From VFKI01 sp033762075 (lineage in GTDB: Bacteria > Pseudomonadota > Gammaproteobacteria > DSM-16500): a DNA stretch of 64,000 nt. Location: assembly GCA_033762075.1 (NCBI GenBank), contig JANRLY010000054.1:19296-83295 (forward strand). The letters are read 5' to 3'. A program made the translations under genes and the position numbers. The notes beneath the pieces were generated by a model. The model saw only the letters and a list, made by a program, of their open reading frames with translations, had not been told where the DNA came from and searched no databases. Positions 1 to 8,314 of this stretch are shown piece after piece (within the stretch, counting starts at the first letter, position 1; the number at the start of each line of letters is the position of its first letter).

Positions 1-284
1 ATGCGCTCACGAAACAATACAAAAAACTTTTTGAAATGGAAGGTGTGCAACTCGAATTTCGCGATCAAGCCCTCCACTTAATTGCAGATCGTTGCGTTGA
101 AAAGAAAACAGGGGCACGCGGTTTGCGTTCTATCCTTGAAAAAGCATTATTAGACACCATGTATGAACTTCCTTCGCTCACTGGTGTTGCTAAAGTTGTG
201 GTTGATGATGGATGCATTAACGGAACTTCATCTCCAATTGTTCTGTACGAAAATTCAGAACAAGCCTTGGCGCACGCAGAGTAG
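1..284 (+). CDS. clpX: ATP-dependent Clp protease ATP-binding subunit ClpX, C-terminal part
   Basis: This is the 3' end of a gene that begins left of the window; the frame is open from base 3 and stops at TAG 282-284. ClpX is the AAA+ unfoldase that feeds tagged proteins to ClpP. The visible ~93 residues match the ClpX C-terminal small domain: the stretch KKTGARGLRSILEKALLDTM is the sensor-2 region (GARGLR) typical of the family, followed by YELPS. Its position directly upstream of lon is the usual clpP-clpX-lon order. The piece is truncated only by the window edge. Identification is firm from the GARGLRS motif and the context. Confidence 0.95.
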   Translation, partial: ALTKQYKKLFEMEGVQLEFRDQALHLIADRCVEKKTGARGLRSILEKALLDTMYELPSLTGVAKVVVDDGCINGTSSPIVLYENSEQALAHAE

Positions 285-291
285 TAGTGAG

Positions 292-309
292 CAGCCCTTT
301 TACGGGCTG
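292..309 (+). repeat. Short hairpin between clpX and lon
   Basis: A 6-bp perfect stem (CAGCCC / GGGCTG) with a 6-nt loop sits 7 nt after the clpX stop. There is no T-tract behind it, so it does not look like an intrinsic terminator. It could stabilise the clpX mRNA end or modulate read-through into lon (inference). Confidence 0.4.
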
Positions 310-349
310 AACAATGACCGAAAATCAACGTGCAACTCTGGAGAATGAT

Positions 350-2791
350 ATGACATTACCCCGCACCAGCGACTCTCTTTTAGGTGTTCCAGTCCTGCCA
401 TTACGTGATGTTGTGGTTTACCCTTATTTAGTGGTGCCATTATTCGTTGGACGCGAACGCTCAATTAAGGCACTTGAGATCGCGATGGCTGCAGATAAAC
501 AAGTCTTAGTGGCCACACAAAAAAATGCTTCAGAAGATCAACCCACCGAAGACAATATCTATCACACGGGTACGCTCGCGACTGTTTTGCAATTACTTAA
601 ATTGCCTGATGGTACAGTCAAAGTCTTAATTGAAGGCGTGCGTCGTGCACGTATCAATAAATTTATCTCTGGTAAAGATTATTTTCTCGCAGATTTAGAT
701 TTAATTGATGAGGTTCAATCTGAATCGCGTGAAACAGAAATTTTGATGCGTTCATTAAAATCGCAATTTGAACAATACATTAAACTCAACCGAAAAATTC
801 CTGCTGAAATTTTAGCATCTGTATTACCCATCGAAAATGCAAGTCGCTTGACGGACACCATCGCGGCACAATTAGCGCTTAAGCTTGATGAGAAACAAAA
901 ATTACTTGAAACTATTGATGTGAATCAACGCTTGGAAAAACTAGTCGGTTTAATGGAATCTGAGATTGATCTTCTTCAAGTCGAAAAGAAAATTCGCGGG
1001 CGAGTTAAACGCCAAATGGAAAAAACACAACGCGAGTATTATCTCAATGAGCAAATGAAGGCGATTCAAAAAGAATTAGGCGAACTCGAAGAAATCCCAA
1101 ATGAATTTGAAGCGCTTGCCAAAAAAATTGCAGACTCAGGGATGACGAAAGAAGCGCAAGAAAAATGTAAAACAGAATTAAATAAATTAAAAATGATGTC
1201 GCCTATGTCAGCCGAAGCGACAGTTTCTCGTAACTATCTTGACTGGATGCTCGCGTTACCTTGGAAAAAAAGCTCAAAATTACGCGTGAGCTTAACTGAG
1301 GCAGAAAAAATTTTAGAACATGATCATTATGGTCTGAAAGAAGTGAAAGAACGCATCATCGAATATCTTGCTGTCAATAAACGCGTGAATAAATTAAAAG
1401 GTCCTATTTTATGTTTGGTGGGCCCTCCTGGTGTGGGTAAAACATCGCTGGGCCAATCTATTGCGCGTGCAACTGGGCGTAAGTTTATTCGTATGTCTTT
1501 GGGAGGCATTCGTGACGAAGCTGAAATTCGCGGACATCGTCGCACTTATATCGGGGCAATGCCTGGCAAGATTTTACAAAAGATTGCAAAAACTGATGCA
1601 CGTAATCCATTCTTCCTGTTAGATGAAATTGACAAAATGGCAATGGATTTTCGCGGCGACCCTGCAGCAGCCTTGTTAGAAGTGCTTGATCCTGAGCAAA
1701 ACTTTTCCTTCAATGATCATTACCTTGAAGTGGATTATGATTTATCTGATGTGATGTTTGTTGCAACAGCTAATACACTCGAAATTCCAGCGGCACTTCG
1801 TGATCGTATGGAAATCATTCGTATTCCAGGATATACCGAAGATGAAAAGATTCATATTGCGCTTCGCCATTTAATTCCAAAGCAAATGGAAGCCAATGGT
1901 TTGAAGAAAGAAGAAATTTCTATTCCACTCGAAACCGTTCGATATATTGTTCAACACTACACGCGTGAGGCGGGGGTTAGAAATTTAGAAAGAGAAATTT
2001 CAAAAATATGTCGCAAGGTTGTCAAAGAAATTTTATTGAAAGAAAAGAAAGCTCAAAAAACACACTTAATCAAAGTCGATGATCTTGAAAATTATCTCGG
2101 CGTTCGTCGTTATCGCCATGATACTGCTTACGAGAAGGATCAAGTTGGTCAGGTGAAAGGATTAGCATGGACTGAAGTCGGCGGTGAATTACTTGAAATT
2201 GAAGCTGTCACCGTTCCAGGTAAAGGGAAAACTATTTACACCGGTCAATTAGGCGAAGTCATGCAAGAATCCATCCAAGCAGCTTTAACGGTTGTTAAGG
2301 CGCGCTCTACCTTGCTAGGCATTCCTAAAGGCTTTTTTGAGCATCAAGATATCCATATTCATGTTCCTGAAGGTGCGACACCAAAAGATGGTCCAAGTGC
2401 TGGTATCAGCATGTGTACTGCATTGGTTTCTGTGATCACCCGATTGCCGATTCGCTCCGATTATGCGATGACAGGTGAAATCACCTTACGTGGCGAAGTC
2501 TTGGCTGTCGGTGGCATCAAAGAAAAGCTCTTGGCAGCACATCGCGGTAAAATTAAATACGTGATTATTCCTGCTGAAAATGTCAAAGATTTAAAAGAAA
2601 TTCCAGACAACATTAAAAAAGACTTAGTGATAAAACCAGTTCGTTGGATTGACGAAGTGTTAGCGCTGGCACTAAATGGCTATCCAGGAGACATTACAAC
2701 AACAACAAAGAAAAAGGTGAAGGAAAAAGAATCAACGACAAGAGGTCAATCAAAGAAAAATCGCAATGGAGACCATGCCCAGCAACATTAG
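350..2791 (+). CDS. lon: ATP-dependent Lon protease (La)
   Basis: Lon is the cytosolic AAA+ serine protease that degrades misfolded and regulatory proteins. The 813-residue product has an N-terminal LON substrate-binding domain (from PVLPLRDVVVYP), a coiled-coil linker, a Walker A motif GPPGVGKTS (Lys ~364), Walker B FFLLDEIDKM, and a C-terminal protease domain with the Ser-Lys dyad: Ser ~683 in PKDGPSAG and Lys ~724 in GGIKEK. These positions sit within a few residues of those in E. coli Lon. I prefer ATG 350 to the in-frame ATG at 314 because GGAG lies 6 nt upstream of 350, while 314 has no clear ribosome site. The Lys/Gln-rich C-terminal tail after the protease domain is low complexity. 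Confidence 0.97.
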   Translation: MTLPRTSDSLLGVPVLPLRDVVVYPYLVVPLFVGRERSIKALEIAMAADKQVLVATQKNASEDQPTEDNIYHTGTLATVLQLLKLPDGTVKVLIEGVRRARINKFISGKDYFLADLDLIDEVQSESRETEILMRSLKSQFEQYIKLNRKIPAEILASVLPIENASRLTDTIAAQLALKLDEKQKLLETIDVNQRLEKLVGLMESEIDLLQVEKKIRGRVKRQMEKTQREYYLNEQMKAIQKELGELEEIPNEFEALAKKIADSGMTKEAQEKCKTELNKLKMMSPMSAEATVSRNYLDWMLALPWKKSSKLRVSLTEAEKILEHDHYGLKEVKERIIEYLAVNKRVNKLKGPILCLVGPPGVGKTSLGQSIARATGRKFIRMSLGGIRDEAEIRGHRRTYIGAMPGKILQKIAKTDARNPFFLLDEIDKMAMDFRGDPAAALLEVLDPEQNFSFNDHYLEVDYDLSDVMFVATANTLEIPAALRDRMEIIRIPGYTEDEKIHIALRHLIPKQMEANGLKKEEISIPLETVRYIVQHYTREAGVRNLEREISKICRKVVKEILLKEKKAQKTHLIKVDDLENYLGVRRYRHDTAYEKDQVGQVKGLAWTEVGGELLEIEAVTVPGKGKTIYTGQLGEVMQESIQAALTVVKARSTLLGIPKGFFEHQDIHIHVPEGATPKDGPSAGISMCTALVSVITRLPIRSDYAMTGEITLRGEVLAVGGIKEKLLAAHRGKIKYVIIPAENVKDLKEIPDNIKKDLVIKPVRWIDEVLALALNGYPGDITTTTKKKVKEKESTTRGQSKKNRNGDHAQQH

Positions 2792-2803
2792 TGATTCTTT
2801 TGC

Positions 2804-2833
2804 TTGACATGCATTTCATGCAATTGGTATAAA
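2804..2833 (+). promoter_or_regulatory. Predicted sigma-70 promoter of hupB
   Basis: TTGACA (2804-2809, perfect -35) is followed after an 18-nt spacer by TATAAA (2828-2833, 5 of 6 to the -10 consensus). It starts 12 nt after the lon stop and lies 84 nt upstream of the hupB start. hupB therefore likely has its own strong promoter independent of lon, as is known in enterobacteria. Confidence 0.75.
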
Positions 2834-2917
2834 TCACACTTCGTAAGCGGGTCCGACTGAATAAGAGCATTCAGAGTCATAAATGGATTATTTCTAGAGA
2901 AAGAAAGTAGGAGATAT

Positions 2918-3202
2918 ATGAATAAGGCGGAGCTTGTAGAACTTATTGCTGATAAAGCAGAGTTAACCAGATCAACTGCTGAGCGTGCATTAGGCGCCCT
3001 CATTGACGCGATCACCTCTTCTTTACGTAAAGATGAACCTGTTGTCCTCGTGAATTTTGGTACCTTCGTTGTAAGACAACGTGCAGCCAGAAAAGGGCGC
3101 AATCCACAAACAGGTAAAGAGATTAGTATTAAAGCAGCTAAAGTTGTCGCATTTAAAGCTGGTAAAGCGCTTAAAGATGCAGTCAAGGAAGATGAAGCAT
3201 AA
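2918..3202 (+). CDS. hupB: DNA-binding protein HU (beta-type)
   Basis: HU is the small dimeric nucleoid protein that bends DNA. The 94-residue product opens MNKAELVELIADKAELTRS and carries the family signature GRNPQTGKEI in the DNA-binding arm, after VLVNFGTFVVRQRAAR. A short acidic tail KEDEA replaces the usual -AVN end. AGGAG (2909-2913) lies 4 nt before the ATG. Its place after lon and before ppiD, with a strong promoter in front, makes HU-beta the best assignment over HU-alpha or IHF. Confidence 0.95.
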   Translation: MNKAELVELIADKAELTRSTAERALGALIDAITSSLRKDEPVVLVNFGTFVVRQRAARKGRNPQTGKEISIKAAKVVAFKAGKALKDAVKEDEA

Positions 3203-3252
3203 AGTAATTTATCTTTTTTTCTAATGGACTGGTGTGGGGACAAAGGACTGAG

Positions 3253-3295
3253 CCAATTTTTGAACTAGGCATGGATTGGTGTGTTCAAAATTTGG
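3253..3295 (+). repeat. Long inverted repeat upstream of tRNA-Val
   Basis: Arms 3253-3265 and 3283-3295 are 13 nt each and complementary at 12 of 13 positions, around a 17-nt loop. No T-tract follows. It lies between hupB and the tRNA pair. It could end or stabilise the hupB transcript, or be the leader of the tRNA operon; function not established. Confidence 0.45.
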
Positions 3296-3320
3296 ATTCC
3301 CGATAAAGACTCAATCTGAC

Positions 3321-3396
3321 GGGTGCTTAGCTCAGCTGGTAGAGCATCGCCCTTACAAGGCGAGGGTCGGGGGTTCGAACCCCTCAGCACCCACCA
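3321..3396 (+). tRNA. tRNA-Val (anticodon TAC)
   Basis: A complete 76-nt cloverleaf: acceptor GGGTGCT pairing with AGCACCC, D-loop with AGCTCAGCTGGTAGAGC, anticodon stem TCGCC/GGCGA around loop CTTACAA (TAC at 3354-3356), T-arm GGGGGTTCGAACCCCTC, and encoded 3' CCA. First of a two-tRNA cluster. Confidence 0.97.
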
Positions 3397-3429
3397 AGGA
3401 TTAGGAATAAAAGTCATTATAAAAATGAT

Positions 3430-3506
3430 GGAGTGGTAGTTCAGTTGGTTAGAATACCGGCCTGTCACGCCGGGGGTCGCGGGTTCGAGTCCCGTCCACT
3501 CCGCCA
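3430..3506 (+). tRNA. tRNA-Asp (anticodon GTC)
   Basis: A 77-nt cloverleaf: acceptor GGAGTGG pairing with CCACTCC, anticodon loop CTGTCAC with GTC at 3464-3466, T-arm CGGGTTCGAGTCCCG, encoded CCA. It lies 33 nt after tRNA-Val, probably co-transcribed, and 44 nt before the ppiD start. Confidence 0.97.
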
Positions 3507-3550
3507 ATTAAGTAGAAGCTTCAATAAATATCAGATGAGGCAATATCAGT

Positions 3551-5149
3551 ATGCTGCAAGGAATTCGCAAATATACCCATGGGTGGCTTGCAGGCATTAT
3601 TATCTCGATATTGATTCTCTCGTTTGCTCTCTGGGGAATTCATAGCTACATGAGTCAAGGTGCTAGCAATGACCACGTTGCAGAAGTTAATGGCAAGCAA
3701 ATCACGCGCAACGAATTATCTATCACGTATGAAAGGTTATCACGCCAACAAGAAGCAAAAACAAATCAACCTTTGACAGGTGCTGATGTTATTGCATTGA
3801 AGAAGAAGGCTTTGCAAACTTTAATTGACTCTCAAGTGATGCGGCAAGCTATTTATGATTATCATTACCGTGTATCACCCGAACAACTTGAAGCTTTCTT
3901 ACAAGCAATGCCGCAATTCCAAGAAGATGGGAGATTTTCACCTGAGCGTGTACAAGCTGTCTTATCAAGCTCTTTATATACACCTCATTCATTTATCGAC
4001 TTAATTCAAGGCTCATTATTAATTGAGCAACCGCATCAAGGGATTCTCGCAAGCTCTTTTGCTTTGCCTGATGAAATCTCAACAGCAGTCAGTTTAATGG
4101 GAGAAAAAAGAAATATCGGTTATGTTATTATTCCAAACGAATATTTCATTAAGAAAAATATCTCTGTTTCTGAGCAATCCATTCAACAATACTATACAAC
4201 CCATCAAGCGGATTTTAGTTTGCCCGAACAAATCACTGTGAATTATCTATTATTATCAATAGATGATATCGTCAAGCAAATTCATCCAGATGAAAAAGAT
4301 TTAATGCGTTATTACAGTGAAAATAAAAATACATTCCAAGATAAAGATGGAAAATTACAAAGTTATAATGATGTTAAACAATCCATTGTTGATGCTGTTG
4401 CTCGCCAGCAAGCAGAAATTTTATTTGCAAAATTACGTGAACAATTGGCAAATATTTCCTATGAGCATCCTGAATCCTTAAAGTCTGCTGCAGATGCACT
4501 TAAATTACAGGTTCTTGAAACGCCATTATTTTCAAAAGAAAAAGGCACCGATGAAATTACTCAAAACAATAATGTGCGTCAAACCGCATTTAGTCATGAA
4601 ATATTACAGTTAGGTAATAATAGTGATGTGATAGAACTTTCACCAGGAAGGCTCATTGTTATTCGTCTTGGAAAACATTTAGCTTCGAATGTCTTACCTT
4701 TAGCTGCAGTACGTCAACAAATTATTGCTAAATTGCAAATCGAGCAAAGCTGGAAGCAAAGTTTGACTTTAGCGACGCAAATGAAAAATCAATTAGATCA
4801 ACGTGCATTACCGGAACAAGTTGCAGCAGAAAATAAATTAGGTTGGATAAACATTGGATTCACAGGTCGTCATAATGAAAAAGTCGATCAAGCCATTTTA
4901 GACTATGCTTTCCGGATGCCATTGCCTGAAGTATTAAAAGTTTCGCAAACATTTGCGATAGCGAAACTTTCGAATGGTTATGCGGTCATTGCTTTAAAGG
5001 GTAAACAAGATGGTGTTGTTGATTCGACTATCGATCAACAAGCCTTAAATAAACAAATTAGTGACACGATGGGTGCAACTGAATATCGCTTATATCAAGA
5101 TGTCATTTTCAAAAATGCGAAAATTAACATTGAAACTAACCTAGATTAA
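3551..5149 (+). CDS. ppiD: PpiD-like periplasmic chaperone lacking the parvulin domain
   Basis: PpiD is an inner-membrane-anchored periplasmic chaperone near the Sec translocon. The 532-residue product has the cytoplasmic N-tail and single TM helix (WLAGIIISILILSFALWGI, ~12-30), then a SurA-like N domain (AEVNGKQITRNEL). After YYSENKNTF (~residue 255) the sequence passes directly into a segment resembling the one that follows the parvulin domain in E. coli PpiD (LQSYNDVKQSI). About 100 residues that form the parvulin PPIase fold, with its GGDMGW-type motif, are missing. E. coli PpiD is 623 residues. The reading frame is intact, so this looks like a domain loss rather than a pseudogene. GAGG lies 10 nt before the ATG. 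Confidence 0.88.
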   Translation: MLQGIRKYTHGWLAGIIISILILSFALWGIHSYMSQGASNDHVAEVNGKQITRNELSITYERLSRQQEAKTNQPLTGADVIALKKKALQTLIDSQVMRQAIYDYHYRVSPEQLEAFLQAMPQFQEDGRFSPERVQAVLSSSLYTPHSFIDLIQGSLLIEQPHQGILASSFALPDEISTAVSLMGEKRNIGYVIIPNEYFIKKNISVSEQSIQQYYTTHQADFSLPEQITVNYLLLSIDDIVKQIHPDEKDLMRYYSENKNTFQDKDGKLQSYNDVKQSIVDAVARQQAEILFAKLREQLANISYEHPESLKSAADALKLQVLETPLFSKEKGTDEITQNNNVRQTAFSHEILQLGNNSDVIELSPGRLIVIRLGKHLASNVLPLAAVRQQIIAKLQIEQSWKQSLTLATQMKNQLDQRALPEQVAAENKLGWINIGFTGRHNEKVDQAILDYAFRMPLPEVLKVSQTFAIAKLSNGYAVIALKGKQDGVVDSTIDQQALNKQISDTMGATEYRLYQDVIFKNAKINIETNLD

Positions 5150-5161
5150 GGAACTAATTTG

Positions 5162-5222
5162 CAGCGCCAAAACTCGGAGTTTGCGCTGAGCGAAGCTCAA
5201 GGCCGTGCTCGCAATGACGATT
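5162..5222. repeat. Palindromic intergenic repeat after ppiD
   Basis: CAGCGC (5162-5167) pairs with GCGCTG (5183-5188), with an inner AAACTC/GAGTTT pairing, followed by a second dyad TGAGCGAAGCTCA and, read on the minus strand, the start TCGTCATTGCGAGCACGG. That last string resembles dispersed palindromic repeat families known from many bacterial genomes. No T-tract. Likely a dispersed repeat that may also act as a transcript end for the convergent genes. Confidence 0.5.
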
Positions 5223-5234
5223 TCTAAAAAATCT

Positions 5235-5432
5235 TTACGCGAGCAAAAGAGTTGCTGCTTCTTTTTCACTTGAAGAATTGTTGTTACCAGAGTGAGTTCC
5301 ATTTTGATCTTGCGTCGTGCTGGAATTACTACCGGTAATGCCTTTGATGATGACGCCACCAAGATCAGTTGCGTAAACAGCTGTTGTTGGTAACATGAGT
5401 GAGACTAAGGCTAATAAGATCACTTTTTTCAC
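5235..5432 (-). CDS. Small secreted protein, unknown function
   Basis: A 65-residue product starting at GTG 5432, chosen because AGGAG lies a few nt upstream and because KKVILLALVSLMLPTTAVYA behind it is a clean signal peptide with an AxA-like cleavage site. An upstream in-frame ATG at 5507 would bury the signal in a 25-residue extension. The mature part is ~44 residues, rich in Asn, Ser, Thr and Gly, with no recognisable domain and no cysteine. It converges on ppiD. A plausible small periplasmic or secreted protein; the family is not recognised. Confidence 0.6.
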   Translation of the reverse strand: MKKVILLALVSLMLPTTAVYATDLGGVIIKGITGSNSSTTQDQNGTHSGNNNSSSEKEAATLLLA

Positions 5433-5666
5433 GGTATCTCTCTCCTGACTTGGGTGGTTAAAATGTAGAGCCGAACAAATTCTACTCAAAAATGCAGCAT
5501 AAAGCAAAGCTTTCTAAGCTACCGAATATGTTATTGTGATCATTATCCTGTAACTTTATGATTATACTAAAGAAATGATACAGTTGCGCTCTGAGAAGCA
5601 ATCTATGCTTTTGTTGAGCAAGATTATAAAATCCACCATTTTTTACATCGTCGAAGGAATATCACG

Positions 5667-7229
5667 ATGTTACCAAATAGAAATTCTGAAAAAAAACCTC
5701 TCCTTCATGATTGCTATTTAATCGATATTGAAGAAGAAAAATTTCATGATGACGGTACGCGTTTGACGCCTGAAGTGCCTTCAACGCAACATTCTCGAAA
5801 AAGCCGACGACCTTTTACTTTATTTGAACATTCGGGATCAAGGTCTCATCAGATTGCACATAATATTATTTCGTTCATGCCTGTAAACGATCAAGCAAGG
5901 CTTGCTAGTGTCAATCGAGAAAGTGCAAATGATGTATATACATCCAAACCATATGCGCAGCACTTTGACGCAACAGATTCTAATGTAAGACAGCTTACTG
6001 AGACTTACGCTGATATTGCTTTGCAATTACCTTATTGGTTCGAACAAATAGAAAATGAAATTAAAATTGCAACCTTGACGCAGCAAATAGAAAATGAAGT
6101 AAACGATCTTACTTCTCGGCAAGAGTTAACGAACATGCAAGATTATACTTGTTGTGCTCTGACAGTAATGTTTCCACTGAATCTATTTTTTCTATTTGCA
6201 ACATTTTACAATATCATTGTAGACCACGGTGGTTTAGATTTACGTGCCGATTTTGAGACTAATCTGAAAGCCATTGCATTAGATATTTCAGAAATTCTGT
6301 TTACAATGCTATGGACATACTTCACTTATAAAAGTTTGCGTGCAATTTTATTGAATTTGCGAGATGCGTGTTGTCCTCCAATTCCAAGATTGAGAGTGCA
6401 ATTAAATGATGCGGAAGATTTGCAACAATTTTATAAAGAGGATGAAGAAAATCAAATTGTATTCGATGAGGCTTTGAAGTCATATCTACGCCAGATTGTG
6501 TTGCAGGGACGGCGGATAGCAATAAAAAATCCACCTCGGATTCATGAACCTACCTCACCCTCACTGGGTGGGCGTGATTTAAATCAACCTTCTGAAACTA
6601 TCACGGGCGTCAAAAATCTTGATGAAGCTATTTTGATATATTTACCCATGAAAGATGCTTTTCATCTTGCTGTTTCTCTGAATCATACACTCGCAGAAAC
6701 AGTAAAAAGCTCAAAACCAACAAGCAATCATTTTCTCTCGGGTGTTGAATCAAGACAACTTCGTTCAAGTTATGCACGTATAGCACAACTATTACCTAGA
6801 GAGCGCGAGATAGAACTCCATCGACGTACTATTGAGAGATTATTGGCTGACATTGAGAATGAAGAATATCGTGAGCAATTGAGAAATGTAGCCATCTCAT
6901 ATAAGGCAGCATTTTTTGGAGGCTTAGTATTGATCAGTGCGTTATATATTTGTAATTCAAAATACATTGACATTCCTTTAGGGGCGGAAATCTTTTTTGA
7001 TATTATATATGGGCTAGTTTCGTTGTCTTATTTGGTGTCGTTAGCTCAAATGCTTCCTCGCGTACCTGGTGATGTAAGAGATTTTATATGTCCTCCTATC
7101 CCTAGTCGACAAGAGCAATTAGCAGAAGAAAAACAATATCTAGAAACATTAATTGCAGCATCTGAAGCAAATCCTGTCGATCCTGTGATTAAAGAATACG
7201 TGAGAAATACTACGCGATCGTCTCGTTGA
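5667..7229 (+). CDS. Duplicated F-box-like membrane protein
   Basis: A 520-residue protein made of two related halves. Each half has an F-box-like helix region (~62-92: IAHNIISFMPVNDQARLAS; ~318-346: LDEAILIYLPMKDAFHLAVS), then RQL..YA.IA.LP (~108-122; ~363-377), a charged predicted coiled coil, two hydrophobic helices (~161-182 and 200-222; ~411-428 and 441-460), and a C-P-P-I-P motif (~235-240; ~475-479). F-box domains recruit host SCF ubiquitin ligase in eukaryotes and in Legionella-type effectors. AAGGAA lies 8 nt before the ATG. No signal peptide. Intracellular effector is a reasonable inference; the membrane helices are unusual for it. Confidence 0.7.
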   Translation: MLPNRNSEKKPLLHDCYLIDIEEEKFHDDGTRLTPEVPSTQHSRKSRRPFTLFEHSGSRSHQIAHNIISFMPVNDQARLASVNRESANDVYTSKPYAQHFDATDSNVRQLTETYADIALQLPYWFEQIENEIKIATLTQQIENEVNDLTSRQELTNMQDYTCCALTVMFPLNLFFLFATFYNIIVDHGGLDLRADFETNLKAIALDISEILFTMLWTYFTYKSLRAILLNLRDACCPPIPRLRVQLNDAEDLQQFYKEDEENQIVFDEALKSYLRQIVLQGRRIAIKNPPRIHEPTSPSLGGRDLNQPSETITGVKNLDEAILIYLPMKDAFHLAVSLNHTLAETVKSSKPTSNHFLSGVESRQLRSSYARIAQLLPREREIELHRRTIERLLADIENEEYREQLRNVAISYKAAFFGGLVLISALYICNSKYIDIPLGAEIFFDIIYGLVSLSYLVSLAQMLPRVPGDVRDFICPPIPSRQEQLAEEKQYLETLIAASEANPVDPVIKEYVRNTTRSSR

Positions 7230-7238
7230 GCGATATTA

Positions 7239-8312
7239 TTATGATGAAATTTCCACTTCCTCAAAATCTACTTTTTCAATTTGTAAAAAGCGTTGTGTAA
7301 TTTTCTGGGCAGAAGTTTGAACGTCAGAAACATCAGCATGTGCTTGTGAAATATGGCGCGCGAGATTATCCATGCGTTTTTGGAAACGATCAAAATCACC
7401 TGATAAGGCGTGTAAATGTTTTTGAATGATATGTAATTGCTCACGTGTGGCAGCATCTTTTAATACAGCACGCGCTGTCGTGAGAACAGCCATCATTGTC
7501 GTGGGAGATACAATCCAAACACGTGCGCGATGAGCTAATTCAATTAATTCCGGATAGCGTGAGTGAATTTCTGAAAAAATAGATTCAGCTGGAATAAACA
7601 TGACAGCCCCTTCGGCTGTTTCACCTGGAATAATATATTTTTCAGAAATGTCTTGAATATGTTTTTTAATGTCGAGTTTAAATTGTTGCTCAGCGGTTTT
7701 ACGTTCTTGCTCCCCAAATTGCGTGTCAATCATAATGCGAAAATTTTCGAGGGGAAACTTAGCATCGATCGCCATATTGCCAGAAGGGGCAGGCAAGAAG
7801 AGTACGCAATCTGCACGCTTACCATTACTAAAAGTATGCTGAAATGAGAAACTTTTTTCCGGCAAGAGATTGTGAATCAACGCTGATAGTTGAACTTCAC
7901 CAAAGGCACCCCGTGAGCGCTTATCTGTTAATATTTCTTGTAAGCTAACGACGCTATTGGACAATTCAGACATTTTTTTCTGGGCGGCATCAATCATCGC
8001 TAAACGTTTAATAACATCGGTGAAAGTTTCTGTGGTCTTTTCAAAACCGCGCGTGAGCCTTTGATCCACCTGTTGAGTAATTTCTTTCAAGCGTGTATCT
8101 GTTGCAGTCGTGAGAGTCTCGACACGTTTGCCTAATTCAGAAGAATATTGTGTGAGCGCTTCACCTACTTGTTGTCGTGTTTCTTGCATGCCTTGTTGTA
8201 AGGAATCTTGTAAGATTTTTAAGGTTTGCAAATCATGTTGTTTCATTTGCTGGCGCAATAATAGAAAAATAACAACAATGACAAGTAAGGTTATCGTAAT
8301 GATCTGAAGCAT
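7239..8312 (-). CDS. rmuC: DNA recombination protein RmuC
   Basis: RmuC limits inversions at short inverted repeats; the family carries a nuclease-like core. The 357-residue product has an N-terminal TM helix (IITITLLVIVVIFLLL), a long coiled coil (~20-125), and the RmuC domain with GAFGEVQLSALI and the core AIDAKFPLENF, then MFIPAES and VWIVSPTTMMAVL, all family hallmarks. Length is slightly below the E. coli protein (475) but typical of short RmuCs. GAGGA precedes the ATG. It converges with the F-box-like gene (9 nt apart). Confidence 0.92.
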   Translation of the reverse strand: MLQIITITLLVIVVIFLLLRQQMKQHDLQTLKILQDSLQQGMQETRQQVGEALTQYSSELGKRVETLTTATDTRLKEITQQVDQRLTRGFEKTTETFTDVIKRLAMIDAAQKKMSELSNSVVSLQEILTDKRSRGAFGEVQLSALIHNLLPEKSFSFQHTFSNGKRADCVLFLPAPSGNMAIDAKFPLENFRIMIDTQFGEQERKTAEQQFKLDIKKHIQDISEKYIIPGETAEGAVMFIPAESIFSEIHSRYPELIELAHRARVWIVSPTTMMAVLTTARAVLKDAATREQLHIIQKHLHALSGDFDRFQKRMDNLARHISQAHADVSDVQTSAQKITQRFLQIEKVDFEEVEISS

Positions 8313-8314
8313 AA

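Noticed and set aside
292..309. Intrinsic terminator between clpX and lon
   Set aside because: The 6-bp hairpin has no T-tract and lies just upstream of the lon ribosome site.
3265..3507. 80-aa minus-strand ORF across the tRNA genes
   Set aside because: It is antisense to two clear tRNAs and has no ribosome site or family match.
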